Below, one piece after another: positions 48,285 to 61,197 of a stretch of 64,000 nucleotides of DNA. Each line of letters opens with the position of its first letter. Position 1 is the stretch's first letter. The notes beneath the pieces are model-generated. The model saw nothing but the letters and a program-made list of their open reading frames with translations, searched no databases and was not told the DNA's origin. The translations under genes and the position numbers were made by a program. Origin of the DNA: Pleodorina starrii (taxonomy: Eukaryota; Chlorophyta; Chlorophyceae; Chlamydomonadales; Volvocaceae); assembly GCA_030267565.1 (NCBI GenBank), contig BRXU01000051.1, positions 62,001-126,000 on the forward strand, in the 5' to 3' direction.

Positions 48285-51200
48285 CTACCCGACGGTTCCC
48301 TCCAGCTTGAGGCTCATGAGCTCATTGACCTCGGCAGCGAACTCCAGGGGAAGCTCGTTGAACACCTTTTTGGGGGCGGAGAGGGAGAGGGAGAGGGAGA
48401 GGGGGGTTGAGAGCGAACGGGTGGTACTCCTTCCTGGCTGCCAGTGCAGACTTTGGTACGGGTGGCAGCAGCCAGCTCCCCAGTGAATGAGAGGGGGGAG
48501 GGAGTGAAGTCCGAAGGGAGTGGAGGGAGTGAAAAAGTCCGAAAAGGCACGAGGGGCGTGAGAGGGTCTGGGTGTTTGCGACAGACAGACGCCGCGCACG
48601 CTGCCGCGCACGCACGCACCCGCTCAATACACGCACGCACCCGCTCATACACGCACCCGCTCATGCACGCTCACGCTCACGCACGCACCTCCCTGCAGAA
48701 GCCGCTGATGATGGCCCCCACCGCCTTCTCCGGGTCAATGCCTCGCTGCTGGAAGTAAAACAGCTGGTCCTCCCCGATCTTCGAGGTGGACGCCTCGTGC
48801 TCCACAACCGCAGAGGGCTCGCGAACCTAGGCACGCAGGAGGCAGGGAGAGGGAGAGAGAGGCAGGGAGGCAGGGAGAGAGGGAGAGAGGGACGCGAATG
48901 AGAGACTGTGTATGTACGAAATGCCGTATTCTGGTCGTCGACACAATTATCAATCATCAGCCATTTGAGCGCCGGGCCGAGTACGATACTGAATTACCGA
49001 ATAAGTGAACACCGAAAATGATGACGGCAGGGCTTGATGCCGCAACCCGCGGCCCTCCGCCCCAAACACCCGCGCGGCCTCCGACGAGAGCATTTCGCGC
49101 ACACCCACGCCCAGTGCCCCACCGGCCTTGCCCGTTCAACCACTCGACCCACCACCCGACGACCTGGCTGTACGGGGTTGGGTTTGGCCGCCTGCCCCCC
49201 CCTCTCCCTCTCCGATGTGCACTCGGTCTCAGCCCCACATCCCACATCGGGTCTCCCTCCTCAGTTCCACAAAACCCCCTCGTTCACGGGCTCCGGCCCG
49301 GGCTACACGTGGATACTCCTCCTTTCCCGCCGCCCTCCTCCTCCCTCGCCGCCCTCCCCCTCCCTCCCTCGTCGCCCCCCCCCCCTAGCCTACCTGGATG
49401 TAGGGGTAGGTGTTGGCCCCCGCGCGGTCTCCGATGAGCATCGAGTCGCACTGCGAGAAGTTCCTTGCGCCTCGCGCCGAGGGCATCACCTGCACCAGTC
49501 CGCGGTAGCAGTTGCGGGAGGTGCCGGCGGAGATGCCCTTGGACACGATGCGGCTGCGGGTGTTCTTGCCCACGTGGATCATCTTGGTGCCGGTGTCGGC
49601 CTGGAGGGCGGGGAGGTTGGGGGGTTGGGGGGGTTGGGAGAGGGGGGGAGGTTGGGGTTGGGGGAGGGGCTATCCACGTATAGGCCGGAGCCCGGAGGGG
49701 GGGAGGTAGGAGGTTGGGGGGTTGGGGGGTAAAACACCGGATACGGTACACCAGAGCCCGTGAACGGTAGAAAAAATGGGGAAGGAAAGGGACGTGTGCA
49801 TATGTGCAATGGGAGGGGGTTGTGTTGGGTGTGGGGGTAAGGGGGGGTGTTGGGGGTTGTCCGCGGATAGGCGAGCAGCCCCTGGCCGGCGGGGCGGGGG
49901 CGGGGCGGGCGAGGAGCGCTACCAAGTACCAACCGAACCGAACCCTCTGTCAACCCACCTGCTGGCAGTTGTTGGTTAGGGCCACGCTGTAAAACTCGCC
50001 GACGCTGTTGTCGCCCGCCAGTACGACAGAGGGGTACTTCCACGTGATGGACGAGCCGGTCTCAACCTGGGGGAGGGGGCGGGCAGCGAGCGGGGAGTTT
50101 GGGGTTTGGAGTTTGGGGGGAGGGGGCTGTGAGCAGCATCATGGGCTGTGAGCAGCAGGACAAGTCTTCTTCCCAAGAGGAGTTCCCTCAAAGGGAGTTC
50201 CCTTCCGAGGGAGATTTCATGGCGCGGGCGGGAGATAAGGTGGGGGGTGGGGGGGATTTGAAGAGTGAATTTGCAAGAATGAAAGGGGGTCAGGAAGTGA
50301 TATGCTCCTTTAGATAAAATAGAGTCAGTGGGGACGTTGTTGAGCAGGGGGAGATAATGGAGCGGTCTGCTGGACACACTGCCCCAACTGCTCCATCGGA
50401 CTAGCGGCGTTGCAGTTGCTGCTTGCAATTGCGCTTGCTGATTGCGGTTGCGATTGCGATTGCGGGCAGCAGCCCTGGATCAGCCCTGGATCAGCAATGG
50501 ATCAGCACACGGCAGCGCATCGCAAACCCGGAAACCCCCGCTTTGCCCCCTCCCTCTCCTTGTTTCATTTATTCTTGCAGATTCACTCTTCAAACACCTC
50601 CCATCCTCCCTCCCTCCTTCCGTTCAGCCCCGAAAGTCCTTAGAGAGCCCACCAGACAACTGTGGGTGCACAACCTCGCGCTCCCCCCGGCCCCCCTCTC
50701 AACCCGTCACCGCGCCCGACCCAACCCCACCCCATCTCCCCCGCCGGAACCCGGAACCCCGACCTTGCCCTGCCCCCAGACCCCCATCCATCACCATCTA
50801 CCGCATCTCCCGGGCTGATTGCCGTACCTGCGTCCAGCTGATCTTGGAGTGGGGCCCCGCGCACAGTCCGCGCTTGGTGACGAAGTTGTAGATGCCGCCC
50901 CGCCCGTTTGCGTCTCCCGCGTACCAGTTCTGTACGGTGCTGTACTTGATCTCGGCGTCCTTCTCGCAGTACAGCTCAACCACGGCAGCATGCAGCTGCG
51001 CGGGGAGAGCCAGGGAGGGGAGGGCAGGGGAGGAAAGTATGAAGAGAGAATTTGCAAGAATGAAGTAAGAAGGGATGGGTCAGGGAGTGATATGCTCCTT
51101 CATATAAGAATGAGTCACTGCGGACGTTGTTGAGGGGGGGAGGGGAGGGGAGGGATAAAAAAAGAAAATACCGCAGCGGAGACGGAGACGGCGTTAGGAC

Positions 51201-54200
51201 TTAGAAGGGCAGGAGTGGCACGGACGTAAAAATAAAGTGGACGTGGGAGTGGACTGGGAGCGATTCGATGTGAGCCAACCCCGAACTGACGACCCGCCCT
51301 CAACCCAGCTGGGTTGCTTGGGTAACCAGTGGGACCGCCGTATGGCCCCGCTCTGCTAATCCCGTGTGCCCGCGCTCGCAGTAAAGAAAAGGCGGCCGGC
51401 CACGCGGCCAGTCATGCGGCTGTTGAAGACCCGATACCCCGACCCGACACCCCGAACCCCGCAACGCGCGGCGTGGCCCGGTAAAGAGGCGCTGCTTGCC
51501 GTGGACGGTGTCTATGAAAGCGAAGCGAAGCGAGGCGAGGCTAGGGCGGCCAGGGCGGTGGGTTTCGGGGCCGTGGGGGCCGAGGGGCATGTGGGGCAGC
51601 CGTAGACGAACCCTTCCCCCCCCTCCGCCAGTACGGTTACCGTGTTGCACAAACGGCCACGGCCCACGGGCCCCCCTTCCCCTCCCCTCTCCAACGAACC
51701 GACCGACAATTTCCCACCAGGACGAAACACACCGAGGGGGGGAGGAGCAGCAGCAGCAGCAGCCACAGCAGCAGCAGCCAGCGGTATTTGCAGCAGCCAG
51801 CTCTCCTGAGGGCACGTGTCCTCACCCACCCCCCTAATCCCGCGCCCGATTTGACACCCCCGCCCCCCCGAGCCCTGGCCGGCGCCGCCGCCCGCCACCG
51901 GGGCCGTACACCGTACCTGGTTGCTGTCATACGCTGGCGCCGTGCAGCCCTCCAGGTACGACACGTACGCGCCCTCCTCCGCCACAATGAGCGTGCGCTC
52001 AAACTGCGGGGTGGGTTGGGTTGGGTTGGGGTGGGTTGGGTTGGGGTGGGTTGGGGTGGGGTGGCAATGCATATGGGGTTGGGGGGTTAGATGTTGGGTT
52101 TGGGTTCGGGGCGGGAGGGACTTTGCCCGACGGAGGGAGTGGGCTACAGGGAGGGAGAGAGAGAGAGACCCCTCATAACACTTCATAGCCCCAAAACAAA
52201 CTCCAGGCCGCATCCTCCTCCTTGCGACGCAACCAGGTGGGTCCGGGGGCGAGGTGGGACGACGCAGGGGAGGGGACCGGTCCTACCCCTCCCCTGCCTC
52301 CCTCCCCATCTCGCTCCCAGCTGCCTCGCTCCCAGCTGCCTGTCCCAGCTCTTATAGCGGGCACGTCCAGACCCTCGAAAAGATAAAGTCAGCGGGCCAG
52401 CTCACCGCCGGGCACTGCGGCGTGTTGTTCTGACCAGCATCCCTCGCGCACTTCGCGCGCCCAACCGCTCCCTCTCTCCCTCCCAGCTTGCCCCGGCAGC
52501 CGCCTCCGGAGCGCACCACCCTCCTTGCCCATCTGCAACTCCGCGACCCTCCTCCCCTCCCCTCGCGAGCCGCCCCATTTCCGGTCAGACCCCCTCCCCC
52601 CACCACCACCACCCCCGCCCACCCTCCACCCCCCCCCACACACCCGCACCTGGCCGGTCTCACTGGCGTTGATGCGGAAGTACGTCGACAGCTCCATCGG
52701 GCACTTGACACCCTGGCCGGGGGGTGGGGGTGGGAGGAGAGCGGCATCAACAGAGCAGTCGGAACAGGGGAGTGTGTGTAGAGGGGAGGGTTATCCACGG
52801 GGGTATAGGCCGGAGCCCGTGAACGGTATCGAAACCTTTCTGTGTAGAGTATGATGATGACAGTATGGTAACACCCAGACGCCCCCACGGACATCGAAGA
52901 CCCCAACTCGTCCTCACGGCCTGACGCCACCTCCCCGCGACCCACTTCGCCCCCCCGCCCCAAGAAGTGTCCATGTTCCCCCCCTCGAGCGATCAGCCCC
53001 GGCCCAGAAAATAGAAACCCGGTTCCAAGCGGCCCGACTACGCCGGTAACGTAGGACCGCTCCCAATTGTTGCCGTACCCAACCGTCGCCGTACCTTGGG
53101 CACAAACACAAAGGAGCCATCGCTGAACACCGCCGAGTTGAGGGCGGCAAAGTAGTTGTCACCGACCGGGACCTGCGTTTGGCGTTTGGCGTCAACGGGA
53201 AAAAGGTTCTTTTTTGATTTTTTGCAAAAAAAACGTAACGTGGGTGAGCGGGCGAGCGGGTCGAGGCGTGCAGTGGTCGAGCACCGGGGCATGTAGATAG
53301 CCCCTATAATTCACGTCCATACGGCGCATTGAAGAGGGTTTTAGAGGGGGGTAAGAAGAGGCGGCACGGCTGGCGGAATCCGTGGAATCCGCCATCCCCG
53401 TCCCGCTCCATAGGCCCTTTCCCTGCACCTATGTTCCTGCTGTCCCTGATGCGCCGCCGCCTGCTGCTATCGCCTCCACCGCCACGATCGCTCCAAGTAG
53501 GGTCCATTCCCGGTGCTGCCGCTGTCCGGCCTGTCCGCTGTCCGCGGCTGTGTCGAACCACTCCAGAAGCTCCGTGGGCCCTAGCTGCTTCTGCCGCGGC
53601 TCCCCCCTCCCGTTGCCGTTGCTGTGGCCTGGTAGGAAGCTGCGAAGCTGCCAAGCAGCTGCGGATGCAGGTGTAGCCCCTACCCATTCAGCCCGCACGC
53701 TTTTCGCTTTGCTGGGCGGCCGCAAGCGTGCGCGTCAGTGTTCAAGTGACGCCAAGTGACGCCAACAGGTCCAAGAGCGAAGGATGGGAATTATCCGCGG
53801 GGCGGGGGAGGTATTGGCCCCAGGGCGAGAAAGGGCGCGAAGGAGATCGGGTTGCCGCGCGCCGCTAAAACCCCGCTCACCACGCTGCCCATGTACTTCT
53901 TCACCATCTCCGGATACTCCTTCAGCGCCTCCGAGATGGAGCAGAAGATGACGCCATGCTTCTTAAGGTCCTCCTTGAAGGTCGTGGCAATGGAAACCGA
54001 GTCAAACACGGCATCCACGGCGACGTTTGCCAACCGCTTCTGCTCGTTCAGCGGGATGCCCAGTTTCTCAAAAGTCTGCAGGAGCTCCGGGTCGACCTCG
54101 TCCAGGCTCTTCAGCTTCTCCTTCACTTTGGGCTCCGAGTAGTAGCTGATGTCCTGGTAATTGATTTCGGGGTACGCGTTGTCCGACCATTTGGGCTCCT

Positions 54201-54558
54201 CCATCGTCAGCCACTTGCGAAACGCCTTCAGGCGGAATTCGAGCATCCACTCCGGCTCGCCCTTCTTGGCGGAAATCGCACGCACAACATCCTCGTCGAC
54301 GCCCTTCGGGAAGGTCTCCGACTCGATAATCGTCTTAAAGCCATACTTGTATGGCCGATCCAGAATTTTCTGAATATCACGCTTCTCGTCTGAAATTTGA
54401 GTGTCCTCTACCGTTGCCGTGCGGCAAGCCACTGAACGCTGGTGCGGCTGCGAGTGATGGAATACGCGGACGCCGCTGGGCGCAACCGCCGCGCCGCGGC
54501 GACCACAGTCGCTGGTGCTAGCACCAGTGCAGGTGCGACTCGGGAGTAACGAGGCCAT
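48285..54558 (-). CDS. SUFB: Fe-S cluster assembly scaffold SufB (plastid)
   Basis: Scaffold subunit of the SufBC2D complex, which builds Fe-S clusters in plastids. Nine exons in transcript order: 54558-53881, 53172-53095, 52703-52650, 52003-51917, 50995-50828, 50066-49959, 49600-49394, 48826-48689 and 48365-48285 (TAG). All are phase 0; the product is 532 residues. The first ~55 residues are Ser/Arg/Thr rich, fitting a transit peptide. Family blocks: [162 protein letters not shown] and the end [15 protein letters not shown]. The Cys in LEGC and the C-terminal Glu and His residues used in cluster assembly appear present. Introns carry repeat families B, C and A. Confidence 0.96.
49281..49317 (+). 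repeat. Family B dispersed repeat, copy B7
   Basis: CGTTCACGGGCTCCGGCCCG then GGCTACACGTGGATAC. It lies in the SufB intron just downstream of exon 49600-49394. Confidence 0.7.
49669..49694 (-). repeat. Family B dispersed repeat, copy B8 (inverted relative to B7)
   Basis: Plus-strand GCTATCCACGTATAGGCCGG then AGCCC. A second, related piece follows at 49727-49770 (GGTAAAACACCGGATACGG then CAGAGCCCGTGAACGG), combining the CGTTCACGGGCTC part with a TTTTACC part. Both lie just upstream, in transcript order, of SufB exon 49600-49394. Confidence 0.7.
50256..50345 (+). repeat. Family C dispersed repeat, copy C1
   Basis: About 90 bp in a SufB intron: TTTGAAGAGTGAATTTGCAA, GTCAGGAAGTGATATGCTCC, and GAGTCAGTGGGGACGTTGTT, with spacers. 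Confidence 0.8.
50571..50598 (-). repeat. Family C fragment, copy C3 (inverted)
   Basis: TTCTTGCAGATTCACTCTTC then AAACAC is the reverse complement of the start of C1 with one or two changes. It lies about 290 bp from C1 in the same SufB intron, so the two could pair in the transcript. Confidence 0.7.
51041..51137 (+). repeat. Family C dispersed repeat, copy C2
   Basis: GAAGAGAGAATTTGCAAGAA, GTCAGGGAGTGATATGCTCC, TGAGTCACTGCGGACGTTG. It is in the next SufB intron and clearly homologous to C1 along its length, with a small insertion. Confidence 0.85.
51152..51198 (+). repeat. Family A dispersed repeat, copy A6
   Basis: GGGATAAAAAAAGAAAATAC, CGCAGCGGAGACGGAGACGG and CGTTAG, about 15 bp after family C copy C2 in the same SufB intron. 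Confidence 0.75.
52790..52833 (-). repeat. Family B dispersed repeat, copy B9
   Basis: Plus-strand GTTATCCACGGGGGTATAGG, CCGGAGCCCGTGAACGG and TATCGAAAC. It lies in the SufB intron between exons 53172-53095 and 52703-52650. It shares the CCCCCGTGGATAACC variant with B2. Confidence 0.75.
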
Positions 54559-56630
54559 GGCGCCCTCCTACTATGACGTGGTGCGGTGGAAAGGATTGAG
54601 TCCGAGCAAGGTCCGACAAATTGGCGAAGCAAGGCTTTGTAAACAACTTAAAATTCTATCCAGACTAGAATAATTGAACGCCGAAGGAAGGAAATAAAGC
54701 AAACCACACACAGAGGCGGTTCCGGAGCGGTCTCTGAACAGCGAAGTCTGACCACTGCACCTACCACCAGACAGTTTGCTGAATTATTTTAAATGTCTGC
54801 GGCTGAGTGGCGTTACACAATGAGCCTAGGCTGAAAGGCATGCAACAAGATGGCCAATTCATTTTTGGTTACTAGTATGGCTGGAATTCGAGTTCTTGTG
54901 TTTTATCATAACATAAGCACGCCGTTTACAATTATGGACGAAATCTCTCGTTTCCCCTTCGTGTGACACCCCGATTGAGCTGCGCCCTACACTTGCATCC
55001 AAGCCCTTTGCGTCAACTCAAAGAAGCAAATCGTTGCTGTCTTTCTGCGGCATATGTTATGTAACTAGGTAAATGCAAGCTACGCAACCAGCTTCGGAAC
55101 ATTGTTCGTCAGCGCGTAGGTCCTACATGTCCATTTTGGCCGGCAAGAACTACAGAACGGTACCTGATTACAAGCGATGTCCTGTTGAGAGCATAAAGCG
55201 ATTATTGAAAGCGGCGACGGTGACCAGAAGAATGCGCACCGGGAACGTCGCCAAACAGCAGGCTGCCTGGAACAGGTGTCGGAAACCCTCTGCCAGGAAC
55301 GAACAGATCGTCAGCGACTTGCGTGCTGTCTCCGCATGTGGGTTGGGTTTCCACAGCACCAGCCTTCCGAAGATCACGGCCTGCAGCCTGCTGATGGGCA
55401 ATAATTTCGACGGCAGCAGGCCGCCCAACGGCGCCTCTGCTGCTGGCAGCTCCGCAATCCGTTAGCTGCCACGTGCAGGAAGGCGGAGGCGGGCTTTCAA
55501 TTTCTGCAGCATGACCACCGGCCACCCGTTGCCAGCCCACAAGCTTGTCATCTGTGGCGAGTCGCCGCATTCCAGAGGCCCGTCTTTTCCAGTGGACGGA
55601 GAAACATTGCCATGGCATCAAGTGCAGGCTGTGTATGCCGCGGGACGACCCCGCCAGGTTGCCCCACGCGGTGGCCGCCTGTGGCCGCTTGTGTGCGCTT
55701 CGTAAGTGCATTATGCTGGCGGTGGACGCCCGGGCGTCGCTGCTGTGGGTGCGGCGCTAGGCCGCCCACCTGCAGGGCTGCACCAGGCTGCACCGGGGCT
55801 TGAGATGCGGCTCCTGCCAGACGGAGGGCGGCGGTTCATAACGAGTTGCAGGGTCTGATGCATTTGTGAAAATTGACGCACGGGAGGCTATTGCGGGTGA
55901 CAGCCTGGTGACAGCGTTAAATGTGCATTTTCTGCGCCAGCCAATCATCCCCGGTGGAGTGTTTGGCGCGCATCAAGCCTCGTGGATCGAACATTACCGC
56001 AAAATTGAGGCCAGAAACAAAATTTGCTTCCGCGCTGCAGAGGACAACTTACAGTTATTGCGGCTAACTCCGTGCACACCGTGTACTGGCATGGCGGATG
56101 TCACTATTCGGACCAGTAGCGACCCACGGACCACCGATACCCGACTTCACCGCCAAGGCGTGTAATCTGTATAAAATTTCTATATCAAATTCGGTTTGCA
56201 AGTGAACACATTTGGCTGCTAGTGTATGGTTAGGTAGAAGTGCTCGGGATTGCCGTCCCGCTGAATTCCCATTCTTCGCCATTTGCGGCCCTCTGATGTT
56301 ACATTGTCATATAATGCAACATATATGATACCGTAACGTTCATTTTCATTTGGACATTAGGCATCGGGGTGGCTTCAGGCATCGCGTAAGCCCACGACTC
56401 TCTCTCCTGCGCCCCGACTGCCCACTACGGTTACGTTTGTCTTGCTTGTATATCATACGTACAAGGCTATCCAATTGGAAGGCACATTCCACTCGGCGGG
56501 AGTCGTAGATCTCTGAACCTGTTTTGGGCACCGGCTTGCTGCGCCATCACCAGGTAGTCATTGTGGGATACCTCACAGTCAAGGTCGCAAACCTCGGTCC
56601 TGTGGAGGTACCTGGTTCCGGCTCCCCAAC
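54559..56630. other. Intergenic: divergent SufB / RPN9 promoter region
   Basis: About 2.1 kb between two divergently transcribed genes, so both promoters should lie here. Composition is less GC-rich around 54,640-55,080 and 56,160-56,480. Frames on both strands near 55,073-55,711 overlap and match no known family. Confidence 0.45.
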
Positions 56631-59147
56631 ATGGCGCGCTCGCCGATCGACGCCCTGGAGACGCTCCAAACCGACTTCCCAGACCTGGCGGAGGACATTC
56701 AGGAGCTTGCAAATCTTTACCAGCGAAAGTTATGGCACCAGGTTACGCTCAAGATAGAGGCGTGCTTCCACAGTTCTGCCTTCAACCGCAGCGACATCCC
56801 GGTCCGCCTGTTTGAGCAGTTTGTGGCGGATTTCGGGCACAAGATCAACTTCCTGAAGCTGGCGCAGTTCGCGGTGCACGCGTGCAAGTTCCAACCCAAC
56901 CCCGCCGCGGCGGTGGACATGCTCGCGTCCGTCGTGGGCCGCCTGGAGGAGCTCAAGCAGCCGCGCACCGCGGAGGCGGTCCTTTTCCTGCGCATGCACA
57001 TCGCGCAGCACAAGCTGGAGACGGGGCAGGTGCAGGAGTGCAAGACCATCGCGGAGGACGTCACGGAGCGCCTGGGCAAGCTCACCGATGTCGACCCCTC
57101 CGTCTCCTCCGCCGTCTACTACGTCACCTCCCTCTACCACAAATCCCAGGCCAACTACGCCGACTTTTACCGCTCCATCCTCATGTACCTCTCCTTCGTC
57201 TCCTCTGACAGCCTGCAGCCCGACTTCAAGCTGCGCCTCGCCGTGGACGTGTCCCTCGCCGCGCTGCTGGGCGAGCACATCTACAGCTTCGGCCAGCTGC
57301 TGCAGCACCCCATCATCAACTCCCTGGACGGCACCCCCTCCCAGTGGCTGCACGAGCTGCTGGTGTGCTTCAACAACGGCGACATGCACCTGTACGACCA
57401 GCTATGCGAGCGGTTTGCCACGCAGGTGCGCGTACGCAAATGCTTTGCCTTTTCTGGGGAGGACAGCCGCCACATGGGTGGTGTGTCTGTGTAGTGTGGG
57501 GAAGGGGCGCCGCGCTGCGCATTCGTGCGACCCGCCTTTTGCCGCCGGGCTGGTTGTGCGTATGTGCGAGTGTGCCTCGCGTGTCATGTGTAATTTTGCA
57601 CAGGTTCAAGATTTCCCGGCGAATTCCCTCGGGCGGACCCAGACATGGTGAGCTGACGTCGCTTCACGCCTGCCTCTTCCCGCGCCCCGCTGCCCCCACC
57701 CGCTGCCCCCGCCCGCGCCCCTCCGCAGCTGAACGCCCAGCCTGCGCTCGTGGCCCACGAGCGGCGGCTGCGCGAGAAGATCACCCTGATGTGTCTGCTG
57801 GATCTCATCTCCTCCACACCGGCGGAGCAGCGGCGCATCCCGCTGGACGTCATCGGCGCGCGGACCAAGCTGGACCGCGACGGGGTGGAGTTCCTGCTCA
57901 TGAAGGTCAGCGGGGGGAGGGGCAGAGGGGGCAAGAGCGGGGGAGCGGGGGGTGTGCGGGTGCGGCGTGGGGGCCCTGGCGCGGGTTCCCCAGCTGGTGT
58001 GGAGGAGGCCGGGGTGCGAAATGGAGGCGATGGGCCATCCGAATGGAGCACTCCGTCGAGCTGTCGGGATTCTGCTGTCCATGTTGACTGGGCTCGAATG
58101 GGTTGGGTTGGGTGTCTTCCGGCTCCGGGCCGCACGCCCGCGAGCGAGGTCGCGTCGCTCGCTCGCCTGCTGGGGCGCGGGTACGTTTTGGGTGGCCCGG
58201 CGTGGCCAGCGTGGCCAACGTGACCACGAAGGTGCGACGGGTTCGACCTCTGCGACGTGCACCATTGCCAGAACGACTGTCGCCGTGCGTGCGATTACGG
58301 CGCGAGTTCGAATGCGGCTCTCAGTCGACTGACACACATGGCTGACCCGCTGCCGTATTTCGTTCCCTCTTGCGTGAATGGCCGGTGCAATGATTGCAGG
58401 CGCTGGCGCTGCACCTCATTGAGGGCACCATCGACGAGGTGGGTCGTACATCGTACACGGTACGGCACGTCATACGGACGCGCGTGGCGTGTTCTCACCC
58501 CTTGTGTGGCACGATGCTGTCAAGGGGACTGCGGATATTTATGACTAATTGAAGGGATTCGGTGTGCCGACGCGTGCCTAGCTGACGCACTCACCGTTGC
58601 GAAAGCGGCTCCGCTGAGCGCAGCACCCCCCACCCCCCCCCCCCCCACGATCTTGCGATCTGCTCCCGGGATGAAGAGATTACATGGCGGCGTGAGGTCT
58701 TCCGTATGAGCATTTTACCCCCAGGCATAGGACTACAGCCTCCTTGTTTTTGTGTGTTCGGGCGCAAGGGCCGCTGGCGCGCACCGCACGGAAGCTGATG
58801 CCTTGTACCCGTTGCCACGCCCCCGCGCGCGTCATTTTTCTCACAGCCACGACGTGTTTCACGCCCTTACACCCGCTGCCGTTTCACCGTTCGTTTCGGC
58901 GTTTCCTGGGCCTCGTCTCGCCCGATGCGCCATCCGCCTTCCAACCTGTGATTAAACCCTGAAACAACCCCCCCTCCCGCAGGTGGACGGCGCCGTGGAT
59001 GTGTCGTGGGTGACCCCGCGCGTGCTGGTCACCGATCAGCTGGTGGGTCTCAAGGGCCGCCTGGACACCTGGGTCGGCAAGGTGGCGGCAGTGGCGTCCG
59101 CGCTGGAGAACGAGAGCGTGGGCATGATGGCGGCGGGGGCGGTGTGA
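56631..59147 (+). CDS. RPN9: 26S proteasome regulatory subunit RPN9 (PSMD13)
   Basis: Non-ATPase lid subunit of the 19S regulatory particle with a C-terminal PCI domain. Four exons: 56631-57425, 57729-57905, 58400-58438 and 58983-59147 (TGA). All are phase 0; the product is 391 residues, the normal family length. It begins MARSPIDALETLQTDFPDLA. The long first exon encodes the helical-repeat region with FEQFVADFGHKINFLKLAQF, HIAQHKLETGQVQECK, YYVTSLYHKSQANYADFYRS and LGEHIYSFGQLLQHPI. Exon 2 gives the PCI core (LREKITLMCLLDLIS, then RTKLDRDGVEFLLMK), exon 3 is only 39 nt (ALALHLIEGTIDE), and exon 4 holds VDGAVDVSWVTPRVL and the C-terminal helix. The start lies in a CAACATGG context and matches the family start. 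Confidence 0.96.
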
Positions 59148-61197
59148 GCAGGCCGCGCGGGTGTGAGGAGGCAGCGCGGCGCGGAGGATCGGAGCGATTG
59201 GTCAGGGGCTGGTCTGGCCGTCTTTGGCGGCGGGGCTGGTGCTGGATAACCAGCTGGCTGGCTGGTCGGGGGCGGCTCCGGAGTTGCGCAGTGTCCTCGG
59301 CTGGCGCGCGGCGGTGCTGTGGGCGTTCTTTTGCGGGGCCGCAACATCGCGCCACGGCTGGAACACTGCTGCGGAAATATCGGGTTTTGTTGAGGATATA
59401 GGTTAGACAAGGCGTGTGAGGGAATATATCCAAGGGCAGCGAGGGACACGGACTGGGTTCACAGGCACGGGGTCAAGGCAGGGCGCAGGAGGACGCATGG
59501 GGCCCGGCAAGGAAGTAAGTCAGCGCGGGTGCGAGGCCGCCTGAAAAGGGGGGCCGGCGGCGCCGGCGCCGGCGCCGGACGGCAGCGACTGCGTGCTGGT
59601 CGTGAGTTGTCGTCAGGATGCGTGTGTGCGCGGCAACGAAGCTCCTTCCCTGGCATACAGACCCGGGGGAGCACCAATCGCTACGGAGCATCAGCCTCTA
59701 GGGAGGATACAGGCTGCGTGGGCCCCGGAAGGTCCGCCGACAGCAGGCTCCACATGGTGCGTTGCCTGGTGGTTTCGGAGTCGAGGGTCGACCGAATGCG
59801 AAGGAGGGCCTACAACCCTTCCGCTCTGTGACGGCGCGGTGGCCGATCTGCGAAGCGACGCTGTGGCCTTTCCCTTGAAGCGCCAGCACGCGGGGTGGGC
59901 GTGGTGCATGGGGGCGCGGTGTTGCGTAGGCTCTTCTCCCCCAAGTGGTGGCGCGTTCGACGGACGAAAGGACGGCCAGCGGTGGGGAGCTTTCGTATGT
60001 CGGCAGCTGCGGTGGCGTCAGTCGGATCAGTGCCCGGGGCTTGGGCAGGCCACCAGTGGGGCACCCCGGAGCACCGCGCATCGGCGGTCGCCATTGTCGG
60101 TGGTCTGCAGTGCTGGATGGCGCTGCGTGCAGCTCGGTGGGGCGGCTGGTGGGAGATCGGACGGGTGGGATCGCTGGCTTGCGGGCGTGGCAGGGAGGAT
60201 CGAGGGAAATGCGGCTGGCTACGGTAGGCGTCTAGCTGCATGCTGGGTGCCCCACGCGGTAGTGCGCGATATCGACGGCGCCTGGCTCTGGGACGTGGGA
60301 CTGCGCAGGTCGCGCTCCCCGCTTCAATTGGAGAGATGTTGTTGCAACGGAGCTTTGCCACTGCTGAGCAACGTGGGGCCGGGCTCCACTGGGCCGCTTT
60401 TCATGGGAAAGCAGCTCTCAGGAAGCGAGAAATAGTGCACGTGGGCTGTAGCTTCGCGTACGCTTATTCCGGTGGGCAAACCCCATGCGCGGCTAAACGT
60501 GCATGGCCGGGTCTGCTTCCCCTAATAGATCTGATGGGGGGCTTGGGCAGGGGCCTACGGCGCTTCTGTCGGAAGCAGCGTGCCGTACCACACATCGTAC
60601 CGAGATTCTTCCTGGACGCACAAGCTGGGTCTGCGCGTGTGCTTACTGCGAGAAGGGCGTGGAGCAGCATCACAGCATGGCAAGCAGGGCCGTGGGTATG
60701 TAAGGGCAAGGATACGTGTGTGGACTGGGTCTCCTTCGTCTTCCCTGAGGATATGTCGCAGCGAAGGTACTGCGACGATGGGGGGAGAGGGGGATGCAGC
60801 TCGCGCGAACGACAAAAGCCCGGCCTGGCGTGCATAGCGAAAGGCCTGAAAGCCGGGCCACAGGTACGGCTTCGTATACTCGGCAACATTACTCTGGCCT
60901 CGACACACTTTGTATAATTATATAGTAGCCAGAATTTTGTGAAGTTCCCGAAACTCTGATCGGGTAAACCGTGTCCAAACGGGGGGTCCATGTATTTGTA
61001 CGACTTTACGGGGTCGACATATCGGTTAGTTGCGCGCTGGTGGGCCGGTCTGAAGTTTTCTGCCCAGGGCGACCTGTGTGTAGCCAATACGGTCCTTGAA
61101 TAACCTGGGGGTGTTGTTTGGCAAGGAGGGTTCGATAACAACACTGGGTGAATTACTTGCTACCCCAGTTTGCCTTCCCTTGTGCTAGCTAGCAGCC
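59148..61197. other. Intergenic: RPN9 to PDI
   Basis: About 2 kb without a supportable gene. A GGCGCC run is at 59555-59578. Frames up to 280 codons overlap on both strands (59593-60435) and look like random GC-rich sequence. Confidence 0.45.

Noticed and set aside
58300..58345. GCGAGTTCGAATGCGGCTC resembles a tRNA T-arm
   Set aside because: No matching acceptor stem, anticodon arm or A-box at suitable spacing; it lies in an RPN9 intron.
59593..60435. 280-codon plus-strand frame after RPN9
   Set aside because: No similarity to a known family, overlapping frames on the other strand and no splice context; insufficient for a gene call.
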